The notes under the pieces: model-generated
The model's input: the letters and a program-made list of their open reading frames with translations, nothing else
What the model was told of the DNA's origin: nothing
Databases searched by the model: none
In this document: piece after piece, positions 28,929-37,361 of the stretch
How positions within the stretch are numbered: the first letter of the stretch is position 1
Layout of the letters: the number at the start of each line of letters is the position of its first letter
Source: Planctomycetota bacterium
GTDB lineage: Bacteria; Planctomycetota; Phycisphaerae; Phycisphaerales; UBA5793
Direction: 5' to 3'
DNA: 64,000 bases
Assembly (NCBI GenBank): GCA_013112555.1
Contig: JABFGK010000002.1
Span: forward strand, 372,001-436,000
Made by a program: the position numbers and the translations under genes

Positions 28929-30449
28929 ATGAAAACTCAATACACCGCATTTACGCTTCTGCTTGCCCTGTTTGCATGGACATCACTTATTCACGCCCAG
29001 GACAATACCACTCAGCTGCCAACTACACAGGGCCCTGCAGAGAAACAGGAACAGGCAAAGCCCGGCATCATTCCCGTGGTTCTCGATCTGAAGCGTCCCA
29101 GCGACACCGACATCCTCATGCTGCGCAACGGGGACACACTGACCGGTACAGTGCTCAACGAGAGTTTCAGTATCCGCACGTCCTACGCCCAGATCACACT
29201 GAATAGCCGGAAGATCGCCGGCATCGACCTGGAGGGTGGGGCCAACAACATCGAAGCCGTCGTGACGGTGAACAACAACCGCTTCAGCGGCTTTGTTGGT
29301 GATCCCGTCTTCGTCTTCAAACTCCAGGGTGGGGCCCGCATTGAGGTCCGCCGCGAGAAGGTGCTCAAGGTCGTCTTCCGCATACGCGAGGAGGAGCGCA
29401 AGGGGATTCCCCAGCGGCAGTTCTTCGTGTTGAACAACGCTGACTACTTCAGTGGCAAGGTCCTTAATGACTCAGTGCAGGTCGCCACAACCTATGCGCA
29501 GATTCCTGTGTCGATTGCCGACGTGGACAGCGTGGTCTTCATCGGCGGCAGGAACCCGCTGACCACCATCACGCTGCTTAACAAGAGCAAGGTGCAGGGC
29601 GTGCTGAGTACGGAAGACATCGAGGTCGATCTTGATGTCGGCGGGCGAATCAAGGTGTACCAGGACCGAATCGACACGATGTATTGTATTGAGGGCTATG
29701 TGCCGAACCAGTTTCTCGGCGGCATGCCATTTGTCAGCGGTCAGCAGGTGGCGCTGGACCTGGGGAATGACGTCAGGATGACGTTTGCCCTGATTCCTCC
29801 CGGCGAGTTCGTGATGGGTTCGCCTGCCAGTGAGGTGGGGCGCTCTGATGTTGAGGGGCCGCAACACCAGGTGACGCTCACGCAGCCGTATTACATGGGC
29901 ATTACTGAGGTGACGCAGGCCCAGTACCAAACCATAATGGGTAACAACCCAAGCAAGTTCGTCGGTACCGCCCTCCCCGTCGAGCAGGTCTCATGGGATG
30001 ATGCGACTGAGTTCTGCCGGGCCCTGGCGGATAAGACCGGGAGAATCGTCCGCCTGCCGACAGAAGCGGAGTGGGAATACGCATGTCGTGCGGGAACGAC
30101 CACACGGTTCGGTTTCGGTGACTCCGATTCGCATTTGAGTCAGTATGCATGGTACGAGGACAACAGCGGAGCACAGACACACCCAGTTGGCCAGAAAGAG
30201 CCCAATGCCTTCGGTCTCTTCGATATGCATGGTAATGTGTGGGAGTGGTGTGCAGACTGGTACGCGGAAGCCTATCCCAGCAGTAGTCAGACGGATCCGA
30301 CCGGTTCAGGCAGTGGTGACGCGCGCGTTCTGCGCGGTGGCAGCTGGAACTACAATCCAGACTACTGCAGATCAGCGAGTCGCGGCATGATCCCGCCTGA
30401 CATCCAGGTCAACAACAGCGGATTCCGTGTTGTGCTGGACTTGAATTGA
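28929..30449 (+). CDS. FGE-like exported protein, tandem paralogue
   Basis: A 506-residue paralogue of the preceding gene with the same four N-terminal repeats (about 57-254) and C-terminal FGE-like domain (about 279-506). Its signal peptide (MKTQYTAFTLLLALFAWTSLIHAQ) is cleaved by ordinary signal peptidase rather than lipidated. DNA is about 90% alike through most of the gene, but the last 80 or so codons differ strongly (RGGSWNYNPDYCRSASRGMIPP here), before a shared final GFRVVLD. The catalytic Cys pair of aerobic FGE is not obviously present, so activity on sulfatases is doubtful. AAGAAG lies before the ATG. Confidence 0.82.
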   Translation: MKTQYTAFTLLLALFAWTSLIHAQDNTTQLPTTQGPAEKQEQAKPGIIPVVLDLKRPSDTDILMLRNGDTLTGTVLNESFSIRTSYAQITLNSRKIAGIDLEGGANNIEAVVTVNNNRFSGFVGDPVFVFKLQGGARIEVRREKVLKVVFRIREEERKGIPQRQFFVLNNADYFSGKVLNDSVQVATTYAQIPVSIADVDSVVFIGGRNPLTTITLLNKSKVQGVLSTEDIEVDLDVGGRIKVYQDRIDTMYCIEGYVPNQFLGGMPFVSGQQVALDLGNDVRMTFALIPPGEFVMGSPASEVGRSDVEGPQHQVTLTQPYYMGITEVTQAQYQTIMGNNPSKFVGTALPVEQVSWDDATEFCRALADKTGRIVRLPTEAEWEYACRAGTTTRFGFGDSDSHLSQYAWYEDNSGAQTHPVGQKEPNAFGLFDMHGNVWEWCADWYAEAYPSSSQTDPTGSGSGDARVLRGGSWNYNPDYCRSASRGMIPPDIQVNNSGFRVVLDLN

Positions 30450-30887
30450 GATCTTATGCACGCTAAGGGAGGCAAACATACTGCGGGAGCGATGGCGGAT
30501 CCAGTATAACACGACATGGCCGGCCAGTTCGCTAGGGTACCAGCCGCAACCAAACTGGTTCGATGGCCTTCAGGTTGCTCACCCCTCCCTGGACCGCTGA
30601 ACCGCATGCCGTCGTGCTGCGGTGCGATGAAATCAGTGATGTGACCGTTTGATACGATGCTATCCAGTCCTCCGAAGGGCAGGGGAGCGAGTTTGACAAT
30701 CAAATACATAATCCCGCGTCCGAGGTGACGTGTTTTGCAACCAGTATCTACTGGTTTCTGCCCTCTCTACCGCCGTTTTTCGCGTAGAAACGCCGGTAGT
30801 TGACAAGGCCTGCAACGTTTGCTAAGGTGGCGTAAGTGCCTACGAGACTAGGAGTTTGTGGCGATTTCGTGACTGAACAAAGGGGTC
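30450..30887 (+). other. right end of the island, no gene seen
   Basis: This 438 bp between the second FGE-like gene and the right attachment site holds no convincing coding frame on either strand. It does not contain the 5' half of a tRNA, which shows that the tRNA-like sequence that follows is only a 3' duplicate. Confidence 0.5.
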
Positions 30888-30930
30888 CTGGGGGTCTGAA
30901 GGTCGCAGGTTCGAATCCTGTCACCCCGAT
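30888..30930 (+). repeat. right attachment site, tRNA-Pro 3' half duplicate
   Basis: A 43-base copy of the tRNA-Pro 3' half from the anticodon loop, 41 of 43 identical to 22632-22674. It carries the canonical T loop TTCGAAT and the CACCCCG acceptor strand. It is probably the displaced original 3' end of the host tRNA gene. Confidence 0.78.
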
Positions 30931-30938
30931 CGAAACAG

Positions 30939-30960
30939 CCGCCGTTCCCACGGCGGTTTT
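30939..30960 (+). terminator. intrinsic terminator, probably the original tRNA terminator
   Basis: CCGCCGT pairs perfectly with ACGGCGG around a TCCC loop and is followed by TTTT. It lies 9 bases after the displaced tRNA 3' end, as expected if it once terminated tRNA-Pro. Confidence 0.8.
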
Positions 30961-31030
30961 CAATGGAGCAGGAGAGAGTAGAGCGTCCGAGCCGGGCGTT
31001 CGGTTGCTTCGCGCGTACGGAGCGTCAGAA

Positions 31031-31320
31031 GGTGCATCGTCCGCCCTCCGGGCGGCGGGTGTCGCGGGGCGCAATCCTCTTCCGGCGGCTAAGGCCGCCG
31101 GCTACGTTCGTGCGCCCTGGCGGGCGATGAAGAGAGAGCGTGAGTGACAATCGGGAGATTGGCGATCCGGTGGAAGAGACCCGGACAATCCGCTGCGCGG
31201 CTTATCCGGCTTGGATCGGGTAGGGCGTGACATCTTGCGGGCATGGCATGATGCTCGCGCATCATCATCCCACCACCACCACCCCGGCAGAGTCGGGGGG
31301 CTAACCGGTGCTGCGAGAGT
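31031..31320. repeat. long composite dispersed repeat, copy 1
   Basis: The segment begins 'ggtgcatcgtccgccctccg', includes the 'cggcggctaaggccgccg' palindrome and 'gcgccctggcgggcg', and later 'catcatcatcccaccaccac', 'cggcagagtcgggggg' and 'gtgctgcgagag'. The same modules in the same order recur at 37070-37305. It directly abuts the 3' end of the minus-strand gene at 31324. Confidence 0.7.
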
Positions 31321-31323
31321 CGT

Positions 31324-32637
31324 TCAGCGTTCCCAACGCCAGTTGGCGTTCGTCCCGTCGACCTCTGCGTCACTCCGCAAGACAAAGCCATCGCCCATGC
31401 GCTCGTAGCGTATTGGGCGGCCGTCGTAGGGGTCAATCGGGGTTTTGTAAGTCGCAGGATCGGGATACTCGCCGTGTTCGCTCTTATATCCACGGAGTTC
31501 GAATGCGAGGCATGCGAGGGCAGACATGGAAGCGGCGCAGTTGCTGAAGCTGACCGCTCGCTCAGGGTCAGGGGCAAGCGACCAAGCAAGTGTGTCGATG
31601 AGTAATGGCGGATCGGGCGGATTCTCGGCGACCTCGTGGTACGGTTGCCCACACCATTCGGCTCGCTGCTGCACAACGTTCAGGAATGCAACAATCTGCT
31701 GCTCCATTCTCCAATCAAACAGTTCTCCACGCTTCGGCCTGGTCGTGTTGAGGGTCAGATCGCGGACGGTCTGTTGACTCGCATCGAGCCACTGGCCTTG
31801 CTCCTTGAGCCTGTCTTCTAACGATTGCCATGCGGCAGCATCAAGCCAGATATGACTCAGCCCGTTCATGCCTTCGAATAGACTGGCCTGCCTCACATCC
31901 TCGCGCCACTCCCGGTCTTCAAGGAGCAGGGCGATCTGGGAAGGCGGCATCGCATCGCGAGTGAAGAGTGACTCCACGTCTTGAAGTAATTCAATGGTGA
32001 TCATGGCATCAACCATGGCACACCACCACGATCTATCGCGCGACAGGTGACGTGCTAACAACAGCCCATCCTCCAGAGACTCAACGGCTGCCATGCGATC
32101 GCCATCGAGCGCCGAGAACCGTGCTTCAGCCCTGAGCAACTCGGCCGCCAGTCGGCCGGGAGATGCATAGGAGAGTACGGTGACGAGGCCTGATGGATAC
32201 TCAATCTCCCAGTCGCAGGCCGGTCGGCGAGCCGCACGGCGGATGTCGGCCATGGTTGCGGCATGGTCTGCCAGCATGCTGCGCATGAAGTCGTCATCGG
32301 TTCCCTGCAGAATCAACTCGCCTTGCTTGAGCGTGAACTCCTGCAGGACGGCGAATGCACGACGGTAGAGACGCGCAGCGTTTTGCTCCGGGTCGATCGG
32401 CTGCTGCATCGCACGGTATTCGCTGATATCAATCGCCCCTCCATCCTCGCTCCATGCTTCCAAGGCTGACCGGAGCTCGGTTGGCTCTCGCAGAAACTTT
32501 GAAGCGGCGGCCTGGCTCGGGTCATCACGGCTGCATGCCCCCACTGGAAGGAGCACCAGGATGAGAACTGCAATGCTGCGTGTCGCGACTCCCCCATGCC
32601 GGAGCATGCCGAGACGCATTCTGGGAAGTATGTTCAT
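31324..32637 (-). CDS. lipoprotein of unknown function
   Basis: The 437-residue protein has a lipoprotein signal (SIAVLILVLLPVGAC). The mature part is largely helical, with WEIEYPSGLVTVLSYASPGRLAAELLRAEARFSALDGDR and LLLARHLSRDRSWW. The C-terminus (LAFELRGYKSEHGEYPDPATY to DPYDGRPIRYERMGDGFVL) matches a pattern common at the end of uncharacterised planctomycete envelope proteins, which resembles the surface region of pseudopilins. No enzyme motif is visible. It is a single-gene unit; its 3' end touches the dispersed repeat at 31031-31320. Confidence 0.72.
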   Translation of the reverse strand: MNILPRMRLGMLRHGGVATRSIAVLILVLLPVGACSRDDPSQAAASKFLREPTELRSALEAWSEDGGAIDISEYRAMQQPIDPEQNAARLYRRAFAVLQEFTLKQGELILQGTDDDFMRSMLADHAATMADIRRAARRPACDWEIEYPSGLVTVLSYASPGRLAAELLRAEARFSALDGDRMAAVESLEDGLLLARHLSRDRSWWCAMVDAMITIELLQDVESLFTRDAMPPSQIALLLEDREWREDVRQASLFEGMNGLSHIWLDAAAWQSLEDRLKEQGQWLDASQQTVRDLTLNTTRPKRGELFDWRMEQQIVAFLNVVQQRAEWCGQPYHEVAENPPDPPLLIDTLAWSLAPDPERAVSFSNCAASMSALACLAFELRGYKSEHGEYPDPATYKTPIDPYDGRPIRYERMGDGFVLRSDAEVDGTNANWRWER

Positions 32638-32907
32638 CGTATACCCGATCTGAAGCAGGTGTTGGAGGTCTCTCGAATCGATCTCATGTACCAGGTGGCC
32701 AGCATGAGGGGGATTCGAGGTATTATGCTCAGATTATGCTGGCGGAGGAGCCGCATCGGAACTCGCTTTCCCGTTCATGTCTTGCGCACCGAGGAGCAAG
32801 ACACGATACAGCCGAATAGCAGCGACTGCTCGCCCAATACTATAATGGAAGTCCATATTGAGTCCATGTGCCCTGCGCAGGGGGCATCAAGCAGCGAGCG
32901 CAGAATC

Positions 32908-33441
32908 ATGAATCGTCTGCATTACTGGATCATCGTTGTTGGGGTTGTGTGCGTCGGGATTAATGTGGATGTGAACAACTGGGAACTGTTCCCAACGTGC
33001 TTCGGTTATGCGATGATTGGGATCGCAGTCTGGAATCTGCGTGACGAGGATGTCATCTTCAAGTATGCATCAATACCGGCTGCACTGCTGGCGCTACTGG
33101 CATTGCCGGTGTTTCTGAAGGGTGGGATGCCACTGGGGGCCGAGGAGTCGCCGGCATTCGCTGCCTATGACTCCATTGTGTTTTACCCGTACACGGTCAT
33201 GCACATCCTCCTGTTTGCCGGGATTGCAGCAGCCATTGCGCGCCTGGCAAGTCGGTGGAATGAGGAACCGCTGTGTCGCCTGGCAATCACGGCCGGAGCA
33301 TGTGCAGTTCTGTTCGAGATCCCCCGCTTCTTTCTGCCTTTTCCATCACGGCCCTACTATGTTGCCTTCTTCCTCTGCACGAGTCTGTCCATGCTGCTGG
33401 TCGGAATCAGCGCTGCCACGGCGGCCCGGAAGTTTCCCTGA
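32908..33441 (+). CDS. small integral membrane protein
   Basis: From the ATG at 32908 the protein has 177 residues and five or six membrane helices (YWIIVVGVVCVGINV, FPTCFGYAMIGIAVW, IPAALLALLALPVFL, VMHILLFAGIAAAIARL, LAITAGACAVLFEIP, YVAFFLCTSLSMLLVGISA). The frame is open upstream to 32596 but that part is not membrane-like. No family was recognised. Its last codons (TAARKFP and the stop) lie in a sequence that recurs, non-coding, at 36951, so the present C-terminus seems to come from a repeat element. Confidence 0.65.
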   Translation: MNRLHYWIIVVGVVCVGINVDVNNWELFPTCFGYAMIGIAVWNLRDEDVIFKYASIPAALLALLALPVFLKGGMPLGAEESPAFAAYDSIVFYPYTVMHILLFAGIAAAIARLASRWNEEPLCRLAITAGACAVLFEIPRFFLPFPSRPYYVAFFLCTSLSMLLVGISAATAARKFP

Positions 33442-33485
33442 GTGATTCTGCTTGCCCTGTCGGGTGGACATGAAGGGAGGAGGAG
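33416..33485. repeat. dispersed repeat supplying a gene's 3' end, copy 1
   Basis: 'gccacggcggcccggaagtt' followed by 'tccctgagtgat' is identical here and at 36954-36985, and both copies continue with a similar purine-rich stretch ('gaagggaggaggagg'). Here the first part is coding for the membrane protein and includes its stop codon. Confidence 0.7.
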
Positions 33486-33761
33486 GAAGAGACGGACACG
33501 GGTGGCCCTCGCCGCTGTCACGACTCGTACCAGCTGTGCCACCCTTGACTCCGATGACTGGAACAGCGTTTCACTGAATCCCGGCCTGCGCCAGTATGTC
33601 TGCTCGACTGACGGCTCCGAATTCGCCTCTTCCTCCCCCTGGCATCAGACACAGATAATGCGCCTGTGGACCCTGTTTACCGGCACTCTCCTTGCCCGGA
33701 GGCGTACACTTATCATAATTGCCCGTGTACGTCGTTCAGGATTTCATGCTGAAAGCGAATC
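33442..33761. other. gene-free stretch before the TPR gene
   Basis: After the repeat, no convincing coding frame or structured element was seen in these 320 bp. The TPR gene's ATG at 33762 lacks a strong ribosome site. Confidence 0.4.
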
Positions 33762-36700
33762 ATGTACGTGTTCATCGCCGCGACCTGGAACGTGGTTGTC
33801 TCCATCTGGCCGATGGCATTCCTGGCGGTCGGCTACTTCTTCGGGCGGAAGGCTCTGTACGACCACATTCGAGAGCGGCTCAACGACGAACAGTCACGGC
33901 ACCAGTATGCAGCGGAGCTTCGTGAGGATCGCTTCCTGCATGCGTTGCAAGGTCGGCGCTATGGTGAAGAGGATTATCGTCGCAGGCTGAGCGGCCTGTT
34001 AGACCGGCTTGACACCCACCTCGGCAAGAGGCTGTTTCTCAGCCCACGAGGTTTTATCATCTGCGTCAGCGTCGCCTTGATATACGGCAATCTCTTTGTG
34101 CTGCTTTCGTGGCTGTTTGGTTTCCGGGCTTCCGGTGAGGTACTCGACATTCTGCCGATCGGGTGGGAGTGGTGGAAGCGTGCCGTGCTCGTCATCCTTC
34201 TGGCTGTCGAAGGCATCCTCTCATATCACCTGTGCCTCCGAGCGCTGCAACACCCGAGCAAACTGTGGAAGATTGGGTATTGGTTCGCCATGTGCGTGTG
34301 CGCGTACCTTTCGATCGCACTGGCGCACACACTTACGACCGGCATATTCAGATTCTTTCGACCCGGCATGGATCATTACTCATTCGCCGTTCTGCTGCTT
34401 GCGTATGGGGCCGCATATTCGGGCTGCATGATGGCCGCGCTGCGGCACCAGGCGCGATGGTGGGTCCTGGTGGGGCTCTTTGTTTTGCTGACCGCCATCT
34501 CGGGTGCTTCAGCGTTTGCAGATGGCGTGAGTGGTCCGCATGACCAATTCACGGTTTTGCTGATACTGGTGCTCCCGATGACGAATGCGGTGTTCGATTG
34601 GCCATCGTGGGGAATCTCGCGCTGGCTGATGCGTGCGTTGGCAGCGCGACAGGCCACCCTGCGCCGTCTCAGCATTCACATACTCATCGACCTCTGTGCG
34701 GCTTTGGTGTTGGCCATCGGGATTGCGGCCGCCATGCCGGTCGTCGTTGGGCTTGCGCGAGTCGGGATTCCGGTGCTTGATGTGCTCGACAACCTGAGGA
34801 ATGACCCGTGGGGTGACGGGCTGTGGATCACGTTGATGGTGTTGAGCACGTTTTTTCCCACGCTGCTCCACATACTCGCGATTCTGGCCAGCGCGCTGCT
34901 GTGTCGTTTCCCTGAATCAGTCCGGCGCGCCAACGCCGATAAACTGCAGCCGCATAGTGCGATTATCAGCGTCGCTGCTGTCCGGACCGAGCCCTCGGCA
35001 CCGAGCATGCGCGATCTGGATGATGTCGCCCGATTCCTGACGTTTCGCTGCTTCTTTGCCTTCGCAGTCGCCATCCTCATCGGCGCCTTTGTGCTCATTT
35101 CTGTTCAGACCGGGCTGCGTCCCGTGGGAGCACTGCTGTGCGATCTGGCACATACCAGTGCACGGCTCACAGAGACTGAGGACTCATCACGCATCAGGGC
35201 CAAGTTCCTGGTCGTTCGAGCAGAGGACCTCCTGCTGGAGCTGGATCGCCCGGAAGACGCCCTTGAAACAGCAGCGTACGCACGCACACTCGCTCCGAGT
35301 CTGCCCACCGCAAACGAAGCGGTCGCCGTTATCCTCAACCATCTCGGGCGGCATGATGAAGCGCTGGCTGTCTGTGATCAGGCCCTGCTTCTCATACCGG
35401 ACGCCCCCGAAGTACACCTGGCACGCGGACAGACCCTGCATAACTTGGGGAGGCTCAAGGAAGCGCTTCGGAACAAAAGGAAGGCGTTGTCGCTTGATCC
35501 GAACCGCGCCGGTGCCCATTACAGCCTTTCCGTGACATTACATGAGCTGGGCGAGTATGACGAGGCCCTCACTGAAGTGACGCAAGCGATTTCGCTCGAG
35601 CCCGGGATCGGGTCGTACTACCATGGGTATGGCATCACCCTCGATGCATTGGCACGATATCAGGAAGCAGACGATGCGTATGCCACCGCTATCAGGCTGG
35701 CTCCCCGGCGGGCAGAGTACTATCACAGTCTCGCTGTTCATTTGACTGACACGCAAAGGGCCAAGGAAGCGCTGGCCCCTCTCAGACGTGCACTCAGACT
35801 GGAACCGGACAATGCACGCTTCCACTCAACGCTCGGAGTCGCGCTGCATGACTTGGAGCGCTATGAGGAAGCGCTGGCGGAGAAAACCAGGGCCATGGCG
35901 ATCGAACCGGAGAATGCTCGATACCACCGCGAGCGCAGCGCCACGCTCCATGTGATGGGCCGTGCTGAGGAGGCACTGGCCGAATCCGACCGCGCCGTTG
36001 AACTCGATCCCGACAATGCCCTGTCCTACTATGGCCGCGGAGTCATCTTGCAGGACTTGGAACGCTATGACGAGGCACTGGCAGCCAAGAATCGTGCCAT
36101 CACGCTCGATCCGCAAGATGCAGCGTCGCACCATTCCCGCAGTATTACATTACAGTCAATGGGGCGTTACGTCGAGGCTGTTTCAGCGTCGGATACAGCA
36201 ATCGAACTCAGTCCGGACAACGCGCTCTACCACGACTGCCGCGGGAGCGCTCTGCATGATCTCGAGCAGTATGACGAGGCGTTGGCAGCAAAGTCTCGTG
36301 CGGTCGCTATTGACTCGGAAGATGCTGGCTTATACCACTCCCGCTGCATCACACTGTATGAAATGAACCGTCTTGAAGAGGCACTCGTTGACTCGGACAC
36401 CGCCTTAGAGCTCGATCCTGACACCGCCCAGTATCACTACGCACGCGGCGTCATCTTGCAGGACTTGGAACGCTATGAGGAGGCACTCGCAGCCAAGACC
36501 CGTGCGACAGCGATCGAGCCGCAGAACGCGAAGTACCACAGCACCCGCGGCGCGACGCTCTTTCGGTTGGCTCGCTACGAGGAAGCACTGCAGGAAGCGG
36601 ATACGGCAGCGCAACTCGCGCCTGAGTATGCCATGTACCACTACAATCTAGGCGAAACGCTCCAAGCGCTCGAACGCTATGACGAAGCACTCGAGGCACT

Positions 36701-36887
36701 CCGGGAGGCGATCCGGTTGGACGCAACCGATCCGGACTTTTATTATCGAGCAGGCCTCGTTCTCGACCGCATGGGACGCTATGCAGAGGCGCTGGCTGAA
36801 GTTGATGCGTCATTGGAACTTGATCCTGATAACACAGCCTCCATTGTACTGCGAGAACAGATTCTGGCACATCTCGATAATGGGTGA
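33762..36887 (+). CDS. polytopic membrane protein with 16 TPR repeats
   Basis: This 1041-residue protein has about ten membrane helices in the first 470 residues, starting with YVFIAATWNVVVSIWPMAFLAV and including a short charged cytoplasmic segment with many Arg/Glu (about 30-85). After a last helix (FLTFRCFFAFAVAILIGAFVLISV) come 16 consecutive 34-residue TPRs from about 495 to the end, with the LG/YEEAL/LDPDNA pattern. From repeat 6 onward units alternate between 'LERYEEALAxK' and 'MGRxEEALxxSD' types. It probably acts as a membrane-tethered scaffold; the partner is unknown. The layout recalls TMTC-type proteins, but no glycosyltransferase motif was seen. Confidence 0.82.
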   Translation: MYVFIAATWNVVVSIWPMAFLAVGYFFGRKALYDHIRERLNDEQSRHQYAAELREDRFLHALQGRRYGEEDYRRRLSGLLDRLDTHLGKRLFLSPRGFIICVSVALIYGNLFVLLSWLFGFRASGEVLDILPIGWEWWKRAVLVILLAVEGILSYHLCLRALQHPSKLWKIGYWFAMCVCAYLSIALAHTLTTGIFRFFRPGMDHYSFAVLLLAYGAAYSGCMMAALRHQARWWVLVGLFVLLTAISGASAFADGVSGPHDQFTVLLILVLPMTNAVFDWPSWGISRWLMRALAARQATLRRLSIHILIDLCAALVLAIGIAAAMPVVVGLARVGIPVLDVLDNLRNDPWGDGLWITLMVLSTFFPTLLHILAILASALLCRFPESVRRANADKLQPHSAIISVAAVRTEPSAPSMRDLDDVARFLTFRCFFAFAVAILIGAFVLISVQTGLRPVGALLCDLAHTSARLTETEDSSRIRAKFLVVRAEDLLLELDRPEDALETAAYARTLAPSLPTANEAVAVILNHLGRHDEALAVCDQALLLIPDAPEVHLARGQTLHNLGRLKEALRNKRKALSLDPNRAGAHYSLSVTLHELGEYDEALTEVTQAISLEPGIGSYYHGYGITLDALARYQEADDAYATAIRLAPRRAEYYHSLAVHLTDTQRAKEALAPLRRALRLEPDNARFHSTLGVALHDLERYEEALAEKTRAMAIEPENARYHRERSATLHVMGRAEEALAESDRAVELDPDNALSYYGRGVILQDLERYDEALAAKNRAITLDPQDAASHHSRSITLQSMGRYVEAVSASDTAIELSPDNALYHDCRGSALHDLEQYDEALAAKSRAVAIDSEDAGLYHSRCITLYEMNRLEEALVDSDTALELDPDTAQYHYARGVILQDLERYEEALAAKTRATAIEPQNAKYHSTRGATLFRLARYEEALQEADTAAQLAPEYAMYHYNLGETLQALERYDEALEALREAIRLDATDPDFYYRAGLVLDRMGRYAEALAEVDASLELDPDNTASIVLREQILAHLDNG

Positions 36888-36950
36888 CGGTTTGCCGAAC
36901 ACCGCGCACGCGCATGTGCCGGTACCGGAACCCCCTTACTCGTGCATGGT

Positions 36951-37020
36951 ACTGCCACGGCGGCCCGGAAGTTTCCCTGAGTGATGGTGTGTGCAATGTC
37001 AGGCGGGGATGAAGGGAAGG
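36951..37020. repeat. dispersed repeat, copy 2
   Basis: This copy of the element at 33416 lies just after the TPR gene and is not coding. It shares 'ccacggcggcccggaagttt' then 'ccctgagtgat' and a purine-rich tail, and leads into the composite repeat at 37070. Confidence 0.68.
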
Positions 37021-37069
37021 GAGGGGAGGAGGAGAGCCCCGCTTGCTGCCTGCGCGCGGATCGTTGGAA

Positions 37070-37305
37070 GGTGCATCGTCCGCCCTCCGGGCGGTGGGTG
37101 CCGCGGGGCGCGTGCCTGTCCAGCGGCTGAAGCCGCCGGCTACGTTCGTGCGCCCTGACGGGCGAGGGAGTGGAGCCGCCCGCTCCCTCACGGTCGCGGC
37201 TCGTCGATCCAATCACTCACGGGCAAGGCATGATGCGTGCGGATCATCATCCACCACCACCACCACCGGTAGAGCCGGGGGCTAACAAGTGCTGCGAGAG
37301 AGAGG
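37070..37305. repeat. long composite dispersed repeat, copy 2
   Basis: It shares with 31031-31320 the modules 'ggtgcatcgtccgccctccg', 'cggctgaagccgccggctac', 'gcgccctgacgggcg', 'catcatccaccaccacca', 'gtagagccgggggctaac' and 'gtgctgcgagag', in the same order. It is followed by 'ggatggattcccgcc', the module also seen at 19970. It lies just downstream of the 3' end of a minus-strand gene, as copy 1 does. Confidence 0.72.
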
Positions 37306-37361
37306 ATGGATTCCCGCCTGGGCCGGGATGGCGGGGGGGCGAACACAGCCTATGTTCGAGG

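Larger units (their letters stand above)
22632..30930. mobile_element. genomic island integrated at tRNA-Pro
   Basis: An 8.3 kb segment flanked by direct repeats of the tRNA-Pro 3' half. The left end carries a recombinase remnant next to the tRNA, as expected for an integrative element. Cargo genes all run on the plus strand and encode exported proteins: an S74 fibre-like protein, a coupled small protein and two FGE-like paralogues. No replication, conjugation or relaxase gene is visible, and the integrase lacks its N-terminal part, so the element looks decayed or non-autonomous. Displaced original sequence at the right end includes a tRNA terminator (30939-30960). Confidence 0.75.

Noticed and set aside
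28570-30449. The divergent C-termini of the two FGE-like proteins as a diversity-generating retroelement target
   Set aside because: The C-lectin-type fold and end-of-protein variation fit, but no reverse transcriptase or template repeat is in the window, and the differences include many synonymous and non-adenine changes. A genome-wide search for an RT gene could reopen it.
30888-30930. A second complete tRNA-Pro gene
   Set aside because: No D arm, 5' acceptor strand or 5' anticodon stem lies upstream; only the 3' half is present.
30836-31147. Plus-strand protein through the right attachment site
   Set aside because: The frame reads through tRNA-derived sequence (giving the common artefact GGLKVAGSNPVTP) and a palindromic repeat, and has no other support.
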